Positions 5,930-15,237 of a stretch of DNA of 19,084 bases are shown here, one piece after another. The first letter of the stretch is position 1. Each line of letters opens with the position of its first letter. Source of the stretch: an uncultured bacterium. GTDB taxonomy: Bacteria; Actinomycetota; Coriobacteriia; Coriobacteriales; Coriobacteriaceae. The stretch is taken from assembly GCA_905215765.1 (NCBI GenBank), contig CAJMRP010000029.1, positions 1-19,084 of the forward strand, written 5' to 3'. The position numbers and the translations under genes are program-made. The notes under the pieces were generated by a model. That model was not told where the DNA came from. It saw nothing but the letters and a program-made list of their open reading frames with translations, and did not search any database.

Positions 5930-7213
5930 TTAGTAGATGACGGGATCGGGGACGGTAGCATGCTCGACATGCGCGCCGAGCGCCTGCAGCTTTTCGACAA
6001 ACTGCTCGTAGCCGCGCTTGATGTGATGGATGGCCGAAACCTCGGTCGTCCCGTCGGCGATCAAGCCCGCTACGACGAGGGCCGCTCCGCCACGCAGATC
6101 GGGCGAGGTAACCTGTGCACCCGAGAAGCCCTTGACGCCATGAATCATGGCATGATGGCTCTCGATACGAATGTCGGCACCCATGCGCACCAGCTCAGAG
6201 GCAAACATAAAGCGATTCTCGAAGATGTTCTCGGTAATAACGGAACTGGCGTCGGCAAGGGCGGAGAGCACCATAATCTGCGCCTGCATGTCCGTCGGGA
6301 AGCCGGGGAACGGAAGCGTCTGGATGTCGACCGGCTTGATACGCTCGGCACGGTTCACATGGACGCCATCCTCGACGCGCTTGCAGTCGATACCCATGAG
6401 CTCCATCTTCTTGAGCACCATGCCCAAGTGAATGGGGCAAAAGCCCGTGACATCGACACCGCGATCGTCGGCCATCAGCGCACCGGCGACGATAAAGGTA
6501 CCGGCCTCGATGCGGTCGCCCACTACGCGATGGGCAACAGGATGCAACTCTTCCACGCCCTCGATGGTCACGACAGGCGTACCGGCGCCGACAATCTTAG
6601 CGCCCATCTCGTTGAGCATGTTGGCGAGATCGACGATCTCGGGCTCGCGGGCGGCATTGTCGATAACAGTGGTGCCCTGTGCGCGCACAGAGGCCATGAT
6701 GAGGTTCTCGGTCGCACCGACGCTGGCGAACTCGAGCGTGACGGTGGTACCGTGCAGACCTTGGGGCGCATTAGCGTTGATGTAACCGTGGGCGGTATCG
6801 AACTCAACGCCCAGGGCCTCAAGACCAAGAATGTGCATATCGATCTTGCGAGCACCCAGGTTGCAGCCGCCCGGCATGGCGATCTTGGCGCGATGGAAGC
6901 GACCCAGCAGGGGTCCCATGACGGCGGTGGAAGCACGCATCTTGGCAACGAGCTCGTAAGGGGCCTCCCAAGAATCGACCCGAGAGGTATCAATCTCGAG
7001 CGTGTGCTCGTCGAGAACATCGATCGTAGCGCCCATGCCCTTGAGCACCTTGCCCATCACGTGGACATCGGAAATATCGGGCACGTTCTGCAGCGTCGTC
7101 TTGCCCGGCGCCAGAAGCGTTGCCGCCATGAGTTTGAGTGCGGAGTTCTTGGCGCCCGAAACGGGCACGGAGCCTCCGATGGCGTGGCCACCCTCAACGC
7201 GGATAATATCCAA
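5930..7213 (-). CDS. murA: UDP-N-acetylglucosamine 1-carboxyvinyltransferase
   Basis: MurA transfers enolpyruvate from PEP to UDP-GlcNAc, the first committed step of peptidoglycan synthesis, in the cytosol; fosfomycin alkylates its active-site cysteine. The 427-residue length is typical. Visible signatures are SGAKNSALK (Lys22, Asn23, near the N-terminus) and the loop MPGGCNLGARKIDMH with the catalytic Cys117, so the fosfomycin-sensitive cysteine is kept rather than replaced by Asp. The start is TTG (7211-7213) with AAAGGG seven bases upstream, and DIIRVEGG fits the usual N-terminus. An intrinsic terminator hairpin ends just ahead of the ribosome site (7227-7264), leaving no room for a promoter after it; expression must pass the hairpin. 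The LCP gene follows after 12 bases. murA downstream of the atp operon is a common actinobacterial arrangement. Confidence 0.96.
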   Translation of the reverse strand: MDIIRVEGGHAIGGSVPVSGAKNSALKLMAATLLAPGKTTLQNVPDISDVHVMGKVLKGMGATIDVLDEHTLEIDTSRVDSWEAPYELVAKMRASTAVMGPLLGRFHRAKIAMPGGCNLGARKIDMHILGLEALGVEFDTAHGYINANAPQGLHGTTVTLEFASVGATENLIMASVRAQGTTVIDNAAREPEIVDLANMLNEMGAKIVGAGTPVVTIEGVEELHPVAHRVVGDRIEAGTFIVAGALMADDRGVDVTGFCPIHLGMVLKKMELMGIDCKRVEDGVHVNRAERIKPVDIQTLPFPGFPTDMQAQIMVLSALADASSVITENIFENRFMFASELVRMGADIRIESHHAMIHGVKGFSGAQVTSPDLRGGAALVVAGLIADGTTEVSAIHHIKRGYEQFVEKLQALGAHVEHATVPDPVIY

Positions 7214-7226
7214 GGTCTACCCTTTC

Positions 7227-7264
7227 AAAAAGCATGCCCGGGATGGCTGAGCCATCCCGGGCAT
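7227..7264 (-). terminator. Intrinsic terminator between atpC and murA
   Basis: ATGCCCGGGATGGC (7234-7247) and GCCATCCCGGGCAT (7251-7264) form a perfect 14-bp stem with loop TGA. On the minus strand GC and T5 follow. The T tract ends about 14 bases before the murA start and directly before its ribosome-binding site. Confidence 0.88.
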
Positions 7265-7301
7265 GATGTGTTCGCAAATGGTCGAACGCTAAATCGTTTG
7301 A

Positions 7302-7694
7302 CTATTGGGCAAGCTTGAGCTTACACCATGCGATTTCATTATAGAGGTAGGCGCGGCGTGCATCATCCTCCGACAAATTACCCAGCTTCTCTTCAAAACC
7401 TTGAATATCAGCTTTAAGCTTGTCGGCATCGACGGTCGCCAAATCGCAAGCGCGCTCGGCGAGAACGGTCACGACATCGTCCGCAACCTGGGCATAGCCG
7501 CCGGCCACGGCAAACGTGTGGTCGACAGTGCCCATGGCCTTATCGGAAACGCGAACGTAACCGCGGTCGATCGTGCAGATCTCGCTGGAGTGAGCAGGCA
7601 GGACGCCAAACTCGCCATCCGTGGACGGAATCGACACAAACGCAGCGTCGCCCTCATAGGCGCAGCTCACGGGGCACACGATGCGGATACGCAT
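7302..7694 (-). CDS. atpC: ATP synthase F1 subunit epsilon
   Basis: Epsilon is part of the central stalk and can inhibit ATP hydrolysis through its C-terminal helices. The 130-residue protein has the N-terminal beta sandwich (1 to about 84, with GEFGVLPAHSSEI at 27-39 and AVAGGYAQV) and a two-helix C-terminal domain. The ATG at 7692-7694 follows the atpD stop after three bases (TAG GTT ATG), with GGGGGAGAAG inside the end of atpD as ribosome site, so translation is tightly linked. It is the last gene of the atp operon; the terminator at 7227-7264 follows. Confidence 0.95.
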   Translation of the reverse strand: MRIRIVCPVSCAYEGDAAFVSIPSTDGEFGVLPAHSSEICTIDRGYVRVSDKAMGTVDHTFAVAGGYAQVADDVVTVLAERACDLATVDADKLKADIQGFEEKLGNLSEDDARRAYLYNEIAWCKLKLAQ

Positions 7695-7697
7695 AAC

Positions 7698-9151
<1,454 letters not shown>

Positions 9152-9152
<1 letters not shown>

Positions 9153-10060
9153 TACTGTTCCTCCAATGCTGAGGCTCCGCCGACGATCTCGTTAATCTCG
9201 GTCGTGATCGAAGCCTGGCGCACGCGACTATACGTGCGGGTAAGGGTCGAGATGATCGCGGTGGCGTTTTCCGTCGCGGAGTGCATGGCCTTGCGGCGTG
9301 CACCCTGCTCGGCAGCCGCCGAATCGATCAGGGCCTGGTAGATGACCGTCAGGATATAAGACGGCACAAGCTTGCCGAGAACATGCTCGGGAGAGGGCAC
9401 GAACTCGAACGTGGACGAGATGCGCTTAGGGGCGTCGGTCTCGTTCTTACGCGGACCGTGGGCCATAGCGATCATCTCGGGGTCGAGCGGCAACAGATGC
9501 TCGACGCGAAGCTCCTGATCCACGCGGTTCTTGGCGTGGTGGTAGACAAGCTCGACACGGTCAAGCTCACCGGCACGATACGCATCGCAGATATGAGAGG
9601 AGATCATGCGGGCCTGATTGAAATCGGGCTCAGAGGAGTTGCCCTCGAAGTGCATGATGACGTTTGCGCGGTCACGGAAATACGTGGCCGGCTTACGCCC
9701 GCACGCGATGATCTCGCACTCGATGCCGTCGTTCGCCCAAGAAGCGGCGAGCTTTTCGGCCGTGCGCTCCACCGTCGTATTGAAACCGCCGGCAAGGCCG
9801 CGGTCCGAGGCAATAACGACAATCAGGCCATGCTTGACGCTCTCATGCTTCTGCAGCATGGGATCGGTGCCCGAACAGGAGGCGTCGCCGGCGACCGTCA
9901 ACATGACGTCGGTCAGCGCCTCCTTATAGGGCTCGGCCTGCTTGGAGCGATCGAGGGCACGACGAATCTTGGCCGTAGAGACCATCTCCATCGTGCGCGT
10001 GATCTGCTTGGTCGTGGTAACCGAGGAGATTCGCTTCTTAATGTCGCGAAGGTTGGCCAT
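9152..10060 (-). CDS. atpG: ATP synthase F1 subunit gamma
   Basis: Gamma is the rotating shaft in the alpha3-beta3 ring. The 302-residue protein begins with the conserved helix ANLRDIKKRISSVTTTKQIT and TMEMVSTAKIRRA, has the central Rossmann-like part (IVVIASDRGLAGGFN, about 81-95) and ends with the conserved helix RQASITTEINEIVGGASAL. Length is normal for actinobacteria. GAGGAG lies upstream in the end of atpA, with a five-base gap between the atpA stop and this ATG. Confidence 0.97.
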
Positions 10061-10065
10061 GGGGC

Positions 10066-11664
10066 TTAGTTCTCCTCTGATCCAGAAACATCCGAATGGT
10101 GCTTGGCCATGAACTGCTGCTTGAAGTCGCCGATGACGCGCAAGAGCTCAGCCTTGGTGTCATCATCGATCTTCTTGGCGCGAACCTTGTCGAGCAGCGA
10201 GCCAAAGCCATTGTCCATGTACTCGATGAGCTCGGCACGGAAAGGCAGCACGTCGGCGATCTCCAGGTCATCCAGGAAGCCCTCGTTGCCAGCGAACAGC
10301 GTAACGATCTGCTCGCCAACCTCAAACGGCTTGTAACGCGGCTGCTTCAGGAGCTCGGTCATGCGAGCACCGTGGGTCAGCTGCTTCTGAGTAGCCTCGT
10401 CGAGGTCGGAGCCGAACTGCGTAAAGCCAGCGAGCTCCTGATAGGAAGCGAGGTCCAGACGGAGGTTGCCGGCGACCTGCTTCATGGCCTTGGTCTGCGC
10501 ATCGCCACCGACGCGGGACACGGAGATACCCACGTCGACTGCCGGGCGCTGACCCTGGAAGAAGAGCTCGGACTGCAGGTAGATCTGACCATCGGTAATG
10601 GAAATGACGTTGGTCGGAATGTAGGCCGAGACGTCGCCGTCCTGGGTCTCGATGATCGGCAGTGCCGTCATGGAGCCGTAACCGTTCTTCTTGGACATCT
10701 TGACGGCACGCTCGAGCAGACGAGAGTGCAGGTAGAAGATGTCGCCAGGATAGGCCTCGCGTCCGGGCGGACGATGCAGCGTCAGCGACATCTGACGGTA
10801 GGCCACAGCCTGCTTGGACAGGTCATCGTAGATGACGAGCACGTGGCCGCCGGGGTTGGTCTCGCTGGCGGGCTTGCCGTCCTCGCCGTTGTACATAAAG
10901 AACTCGCCAATAGCGGCACCGGCCATAGGCGCGATGTACTGCATAGGGGCGGAATCGGCAGCGGTGGCCGAAACGATGATGGTGTAGTCGAGCGCACCGT
11001 GCTGAGCGAGGGTCTCACGGATGTTGGCAACCGTGGAGGCCTTCTGGCCGATGGCGACATAGATGCAGACCATGCCCTTGCCGCGCTGGTTGAGGATAGC
11101 GTCGATGGCGATGGCGGTCTTACCGGTCTTACGGTCGCCGATGATGAGCTCACGCTGACCGCGGCCAATAGGCACCATGGAGTCGATAGCGAGCAGACCG
11201 GTCTGAACCGGCTCGCACACCGGGGTACGATCGATGACGCCGGGAGCCTTGAACTCGATGGGGCGACGGTGCGTGGCGACGATGTCGCCCAGGCCGTCGA
11301 TGGGCTGGCCGAGCGGATTGACGACGCGGCCGAGCATGGCACGGCTCACGGGGATATCCATAACGCGGCCAGTGGTGCGGCACTCGTCGCCTTCCTTGAT
11401 GGAGTCGACGGCACCGAACAGAACGGCGCCGACCTCGTCACGGTCAAGGTTCTGGGCAAGGCCGAAGACGGTCTCACCGGTATCGGAGCTCTTGAACTCC
11501 AGAAGCTCGCCTGCCATGGCGCTCTTGAGGCCGGAGACGCGCGCGATGCCGTCGCCTACCTCATCGACCGTTGAAACCTCATGCGTATCGACCGTCGCGG
11601 AGAGGCTCGTGAGCTGCTCCTGCAGTTTCTTGGCGATATCCTGGGCATTGAGGGTTTCGGACAT
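10066..11664 (-). CDS. atpA: ATP synthase F1 subunit alpha
   Basis: Alpha alternates with beta in F1 and holds the non-catalytic nucleotide sites. The 532-residue protein has the Walker A loop GDRKTGKT (176-183; Lys replaces the more usual Gln at the fourth position), ALPIIETQDGDVSAYIPTNVIS in the middle and the alpha-specific VDVGISVSRVGG. The ATG overlaps the atpH stop by one base (TAATG); GGAGGTG is eight bases upstream inside atpH. Confidence 0.98.
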   Translation of the reverse strand: MSETLNAQDIAKKLQEQLTSLSATVDTHEVSTVDEVGDGIARVSGLKSAMAGELLEFKSSDTGETVFGLAQNLDRDEVGAVLFGAVDSIKEGDECRTTGRVMDIPVSRAMLGRVVNPLGQPIDGLGDIVATHRRPIEFKAPGVIDRTPVCEPVQTGLLAIDSMVPIGRGQRELIIGDRKTGKTAIAIDAILNQRGKGMVCIYVAIGQKASTVANIRETLAQHGALDYTIIVSATAADSAPMQYIAPMAGAAIGEFFMYNGEDGKPASETNPGGHVLVIYDDLSKQAVAYRQMSLTLHRPPGREAYPGDIFYLHSRLLERAVKMSKKNGYGSMTALPIIETQDGDVSAYIPTNVISITDGQIYLQSELFFQGQRPAVDVGISVSRVGGDAQTKAMKQVAGNLRLDLASYQELAGFTQFGSDLDEATQKQLTHGARMTELLKQPRYKPFEVGEQIVTLFAGNEGFLDDLEIADVLPFRAELIEYMDNGFGSLLDKVRAKKIDDDTKAELLRVIGDFKQQFMAKHHSDVSGSEEN

Positions 11665-12140
11665 TAGGCTTCACCTCCGTACGAATTAGCAGAGTTTGCG
11701 AGGGTCTCCTGCGCGATGCGCAGCTGCGTCTTGACGGAAATGTCACGACGCTCGCCGCGGGCCTCGAGCACCAGGCCGCCCACGATAGACGGGTCGACCT
11801 GCTCGATAAGGAATACCTTGCGGCCGAAGTCCTGCTCGCATTTCTTAGTGATGGTTTGACGCAGCTCGTCGTCGAGCGGGATCGCCGTGGTGACGGTCAC
11901 GCCCACTACATCCTCGTCTTCCTCGGCAACATACTTAAAGGCAGCTGCCACCTTGGGAAGAAGGTCGAGCTGGTCGCGCTTGGACATGGTGTCGAGCACG
12001 GCGATGATCTCGGGGCTGGCAGAAGCCAGGCGCTCGATCATCTCGAGGTCCTCAAACACATGGTCCTCGGCCTTAGCGGCTTCCAGAAGGGAGCGCGCGT
12101 AGGTCTCGAGCACCTTGTCCTGATAGCGGCTAGTCGGCAT
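11664..12140 (-). CDS. atpH: ATP synthase F1 subunit delta
   Basis: Delta (OSCP) links the top of F1 to the b-subunit stator. The 158-residue protein has the N-terminal helical domain (YARSLLEAAKAE, 14-25) and the C-terminal VGGLVLEARGERRDISVKTQL signature. It is somewhat shorter than the usual 170-180 residues. The ATG lies inside the end of atpF, an 11-base overlap, and the stop overlaps the atpA start. Confidence 0.94.
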   Translation of the reverse strand: MPTSRYQDKVLETYARSLLEAAKAEDHVFEDLEMIERLASASPEIIAVLDTMSKRDQLDLLPKVAAAFKYVAEEDEDVVGVTVTTAIPLDDELRQTITKKCEQDFGRKVFLIEQVDPSIVGGLVLEARGERRDISVKTQLRIAQETLANSANSYGGEA

Positions 12141-12732
12141 TCAGGCTACCTGCTTCCTGGATGTAGCGCTCGATGAGCTTCTTCTGCTCGGCATCGTCCT
12201 CGAGTGCCTCGCCCACGATCTTGGTGGCGACGGCAACGGACAGGTCGGCGATGGAGCTCGCGGCACCGGCGTAAATGGACTTGCGCTCGTCCTCGACGGT
12301 CGTATGGGCCTTGGCGATGATCTCCTCGGCCTCCTTGTGAGCAGCCTCGATGATACGGGCGCGCTCGGACTCGGCGTCCTTACGGGCCTCGAGAACGATG
12401 TCGGCAGCCTGACGACGGGCGTCGGTGACGATCGAGTCGGACTCAGCGCGCTTGGCGATAGCCTCCTGCTTGGTCTTCTCGGCCTCGTCGAGGCTCTCCT
12501 CGATCTTCTTGCCGCGCTCCTCCATGGTTTTCATGATGCCCGGCAGGGCGACCTTTGCCAGCACGATCCAGATGATCAGGAAGGCGATAAGCGCCGGGAT
12601 GAACTCCGCCATCTTAGGGATGAGGATGTCCGCACCGGCAGCGCCGTCCTCGGCGAACGCGGAAACCGGCATAAGCAGCGCGGCCGCGGACGCGGAGAGT
12701 GCGATCGCGCTCTTCTGGGATGAAAGATTCAT
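12130..12732 (-). CDS. atpF: ATP synthase Fo subunit b with signal-peptide-like N-terminus
   Basis: Subunit b forms the peripheral stalk. The 200-residue protein has one membrane helix (about 44-63, IPALIAFLIIWIVLAKVALP) and a long charged coiled coil (about 66-165) as expected. Before that helix lies an unusual extra segment: a basic start, a hydrophobic Ala/Leu/Ser stretch (9-23) and ASAFA-type small residues at 24-27 that look like a Sec signal peptide with an AFA/ED cleavage site. The ATG at 12730-12732 has GGAG nine bases upstream; no later ATG precedes the membrane helix except Met41, which has no good ribosome site that I can see. atpE ends 15 bases upstream; atpH overlaps the 3' end. 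Confidence 0.94.
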   Translation of the reverse strand: MNLSSQKSAIALSASAAALLMPVSAFAEDGAAGADILIPKMAEFIPALIAFLIIWIVLAKVALPGIMKTMEERGKKIEESLDEAEKTKQEAIAKRAESDSIVTDARRQAADIVLEARKDAESERARIIEAAHKEAEEIIAKAHTTVEDERKSIYAGAASSIADLSVAVATKIVGEALEDDAEQKKLIERYIQEAGSLNAD

Positions 12733-12747
12733 ACTTGACGCTCCGTG

Positions 12748-12942
12748 CTATTTAACGATCAGCGCGACAACGAAGCCGATCAGAGCCAGAGCCTCGCCGA
12801 AGGCGGAGCCCATGATGAAGACGGTGAACACGCGGCCCTGGACCTCAGGCTGACGGGCCATAGCACCCGTAGCACCCAGAGCAGACAGGCCGATAGCAAG
12901 ACCAGCGCCGATAACACCGAGACCGTAACCGATAACTCCCAC
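12748..12942 (-). CDS. atpE: ATP synthase Fo subunit c
   Basis: Subunit c forms the rotating membrane ring. The 64-residue hairpin protein has helix one (about 2-26), the polar loop RQPE (30-33) and helix two (about 38-62) with the ion-binding Glu50 in AFGEALALIGF. Glu50 is followed by Ala, and the helix-one position that is Gln in sodium-type rings is Ile17, so proton coupling is more likely than sodium. The start is GTG (12940-12942) preceded by AAAGGAGG, the strongest ribosome site in the operon, in keeping with the many copies needed. The protein is shorter than the usual 70-80 residues. Confidence 0.95.
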   Translation of the reverse strand: MGVIGYGLGVIGAGLAIGLSALGATGAMARQPEVQGRVFTVFIMGSAFGEALALIGFVVALIVK

Positions 12943-13066
12943 GATTCCTCCTTTGTCGTGCGTGTCTTATTTCACGCAGGATAACCTTTTTATAACTGCC
13001 GGGCTCCATGGGTACGGGCACCGGCGGTTTAACGAATTGCCTTACCTTTAAGGCGCGAACGGAAGA
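12943..13066 (-). promoter_or_regulatory. Long atpB-atpE leader with a hairpin before the atpE ribosome site
   Basis: This 124-base gap is the only sizeable spacer inside the otherwise packed operon. A TGCGTG/CACGCA stem with an eight-base AT-rich loop (12959-12978) stands just upstream of AAAGGAGG, and a GC-rich GCCGG/CCGGC pair lies further up. It probably tunes atpE translation or processing. Confidence 0.45.
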
Positions 13067-13870
13067 TTACTCCTCCTCCGCGACCTCCTCTGCCTCGGAG
13101 ACATACACGGCGGTAAGGACCGTGAAGACGTAAGCCTGGATGGCGCCGACCACAAGCTCGATCGCATAGATCAGGATGAGGATGGCAAGCCAGGCCAGCG
13201 AAGGCAGGGCGCCGACGGCGTGGGCCGCGGAAACCTGCTGAAGCAGCGGCTGCATGAACATGCTCGCCATGATGGCGAACGAGCCCATGACCACGTGTCC
13301 TGCGAACATGTTGCAGAACAGACGGACGGCGAGCGTGATGAGGCGCAGGAAGGTCGAGAAAAGCTCGACGACCCACACGAGCACGTTCATCGGGAAGCTC
13401 ACGCCCTGCGGGGCGAGGCTCTTGATGTAGCCGATCACGCCGTGAGCCTTGCATCCGTAGTAGATGAAGTACACGAAGGCGAAAATGGCGAGTGCGGCGG
13501 TGGAGCCGATTGCGCCGGTGCCGGGCTTCATTCCCGGGATCAGGCCGATCATGTTATTGATCAGGATGAACAGGAAAAGCGAGCACAGGAACGGGAAGTG
13601 CTTCTTCCAGTTCTCACCCACGACACCCTTGCCGATATCGTTCTCGACGTACTCGATGATGTACTCGAAACCGTTGACGAAGAAGCCCTTGGGAACCAGG
13701 GTCTGCTTCTTCTTGAACACGGCCAGGACGATCAGGAGCACGATCGTGGAGACGATCAGCCAAAACGAGTACTGCGTGATGCCGCAGCTCAGATCGCCCA
13801 CGACAGGGGTGGAGCTGAACTCGCTGACCAGATGATTAATCTCATCAGGCAGCTTTTCAAAAATTTCCAC
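13067..13870 (-). CDS. atpB: ATP synthase Fo subunit a
   Basis: Subunit a provides the ion half channels next to the c ring. The 267-residue membrane protein has five to six hydrophobic helices (for example 34-52, 93-112, 124-140, 162-180, 227-255). The essential Arg183 is in LAVRLFCNMFAGH, and Gln245 in GAIQAYVFTVLT matches the second conserved polar site. The start is GTG (13868-13870), with AAAGG upstream; the atpI stop TAA is three bases ahead. The C-terminus is strongly acidic (SEAEEVAEEE). Confidence 0.96.
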   Translation of the reverse strand: MEIFEKLPDEINHLVSEFSSTPVVGDLSCGITQYSFWLIVSTIVLLIVLAVFKKKQTLVPKGFFVNGFEYIIEYVENDIGKGVVGENWKKHFPFLCSLFLFILINNMIGLIPGMKPGTGAIGSTAALAIFAFVYFIYYGCKAHGVIGYIKSLAPQGVSFPMNVLVWVVELFSTFLRLITLAVRLFCNMFAGHVVMGSFAIMASMFMQPLLQQVSAAHAVGALPSLAWLAILILIYAIELVVGAIQAYVFTVLTAVYVSEAEEVAEEE

Positions 13871-13873
13871 GAC

Positions 13874-14191
13874 TTACCTTTCGACCTCATGAGGATCTCG
13901 CAGCGCCTTGGCGACGCGAACCGCGCAGGCGGCCATAAAGGCCACGAAGCCGATCGCCTCGCCCAGGAGGAACATGCGAAATGCCTCTCCGAACAACACA
14001 AACACAACCAAGGTAAAGACAAGCAACGCGATTGCCGAGACCGCGAGACTCACCATACCCTTGAGCATGTCCGCATTCTGCTTATCGTCAAGAACCGGCT
14101 TGAGCGTAAAGACAAAGGGAAGGAAGGCAATCGCGCCCGCGATGGCACCTGCAACGATAGCGAGCAGATCGGCTATCTGAAACACTGGCAT
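13874..14191 (-). CDS. atpI: AtpI-like small membrane protein at the head of the atp operon
   Basis: The 105-residue protein has three to four hydrophobic segments (about 6-30, 46-64 and 72-92) and a basic C-terminus (RVAKALRDPHEVER). Position just before atpB and the topology fit AtpI, a non-stoichiometric accessory factor thought to help c-ring assembly; similarity at sequence level is too weak for me to prove it. I chose the ATG at 14189-14191 because GGAAAGTGAGG precedes it; the longer frame from 14260 would start inside the promoter. The stop is three bases before the atpB start. Confidence 0.7.
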   Translation of the reverse strand: MPVFQIADLLAIVAGAIAGAIAFLPFVFTLKPVLDDKQNADMLKGMVSLAVSAIALLVFTLVVFVLFGEAFRMFLLGEAIGFVAFMAACAVRVAKALRDPHEVER

Positions 14192-14246
14192 CCTCACTTT
14201 CCTTTTTAACGCCTTACAGAACAGTTCCCGCCAAACATTGGTGACT

Positions 14247-14274
14247 ATTGTACGAGCCAATCGCTAAAGTACAA
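14247..14274 (-). promoter_or_regulatory. Sigma-A-type promoter of the atp operon
   Basis: On the minus strand TTGTAC (14269-14274) and TACAAT (14247-14252) are separated by 16 bases, giving a leader of about 50 bases before atpI. An AACCGA/TCGGTT hairpin with a T-rich loop lies directly upstream of the -35. The rest of the 275-base gap to upp shows no clear terminator; a long-loop GTGCGCG/CGCGCAC pair near 14394-14424 has no T tract. Confidence 0.65.
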
Positions 14275-14466
14275 CCGAAAAAGCATCGGTTAATACGCAC
14301 CTGTTCGTTTTCTTAAGACCTTCTTTATGCCGCAGGTACGGTAATACGTTTTTCTCGAACCCTGCAGGGCAAAACGTCCGTTAACAGGAGTGCGCGTGGT
14401 CGTCTTTTGCTCGCCCGCGCGCACCATTTCTTCGTATTTTCGACGTTAGCCGGTATGGCCCAGAGA

Positions 14467-15114
14467 TTACAGCGTGCCGTAGATGCGGTCGCCGGCGTCG
14501 CCCAGGCCGGGAACGATGTAGGCAGCTTCGTTGAGATGGTCGTCGATGGCGCAGGTATAGATATGCACATCGGGGTCCTTCTCAGTCAGCGACTTGAGGC
14601 CCTCGGGGGCCGCGACGATGCACAGCATGCGGATGTCCTTGACACCGCGCTCGCGCAGGTAGCTGATGGCCATCTCGGCCGAACCGCCCGTGGCGAGCAT
14701 GGGGTCGACGACCAGGCAGATGCGCTGGTCGATATCCTTGGGCATCTTGCAGTAATACTCGTGCGGCTCGTGGGTGACCTCGTCGCGCTCCATGCCGATG
14801 TGGCCCACGCGAGCGGAGGGCACCAGGTCGAGGATGCCGTCGACCATGCCAAGGCCCGCACGCAGGATGGGCACGATGGCGAGTTTCTTGCCGGCGAGCT
14901 GCTTAAACGTTGCGGTGGTGATAGGGGTCTCGACTTCGACGTCTTCCATGGGCAGGTCGCGCATGGCCTCGTAGCCGTCAAAAAGCGCGAGTTCGCGCAC
15001 GAGCTGGCGGAACTGGTTGGTGCCGGTGTTTTTGTCGCGCAGGATCGACAGCTTGTGCTGGACGAGCGGGTGATCGACAAGCGTCACACGGGACGTATCG
15101 TAGGTGACGGTCAT
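14467..15114 (-). CDS. upp: Uracil phosphoribosyltransferase
   Basis: UPRTase makes UMP from uracil and PRPP in pyrimidine salvage. The 215-residue protein has the PRPP loop VVDPMLATGGSA (135-146) and the C-terminal uracil site YIVPGLGDAGDRIYGT (199-214). I chose the ATG at 15112-15114 because MTVTYDTSRVTLVDHPLVQHKL is the normal N-terminus; a frame opening at 15174 adds 20 unlikely residues. AAAGGGG lies about ten bases upstream. upp next to atpI is a frequent Gram-positive arrangement. Confidence 0.97.
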   Translation of the reverse strand: MTVTYDTSRVTLVDHPLVQHKLSILRDKNTGTNQFRQLVRELALFDGYEAMRDLPMEDVEVETPITTATFKQLAGKKLAIVPILRAGLGMVDGILDLVPSARVGHIGMERDEVTHEPHEYYCKMPKDIDQRICLVVDPMLATGGSAEMAISYLRERGVKDIRMLCIVAAPEGLKSLTEKDPDVHIYTCAIDDHLNEAAYIVPGLGDAGDRIYGTL

Positions 15115-15137
15115 GGGTTGATTGCCCCTTTCGTTGC

Positions 15138-15165
15138 GGCCGCAAAACGGCCTTGCTGACAAGGC
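15138..15165 (-). promoter_or_regulatory. Two mutually exclusive hairpins in the upp leader
   Basis: GCCTTG-TCAG-CAAGGC (15165 to 15150) and GGCCG-TTTTG-CGGCC (15152 to 15138) share three bases, so only one can form. The second ends five bases before the AAAGGGG ribosome site of upp. This could tune translation. I see no T tract, so classical transcriptional attenuation is not supported. Confidence 0.35.
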
Positions 15166-15237
15166 GCACAGCAATGTTGCCGCCGCACGCCATGCATAAG
15201 TTTAGCGGTTTGTTGTATCGAGCAGCCCATCGCAGCC

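Noticed and set aside
5960..7318. A 452-codon plus-strand open frame opposite murA
   Set aside because: Same cause: a shadow of a conserved gene, with no protein-like motifs of its own.
10096..11574. A 492-codon plus-strand open frame opposite atpA
   Set aside because: Shadow frame; atpA has full conservation on the other strand.
14325..14570. An 81-codon minus-strand frame between upp and atpI
   Set aside because: It overlaps the upp 3' end in another frame and has no convincing ribosome site or family resemblance.
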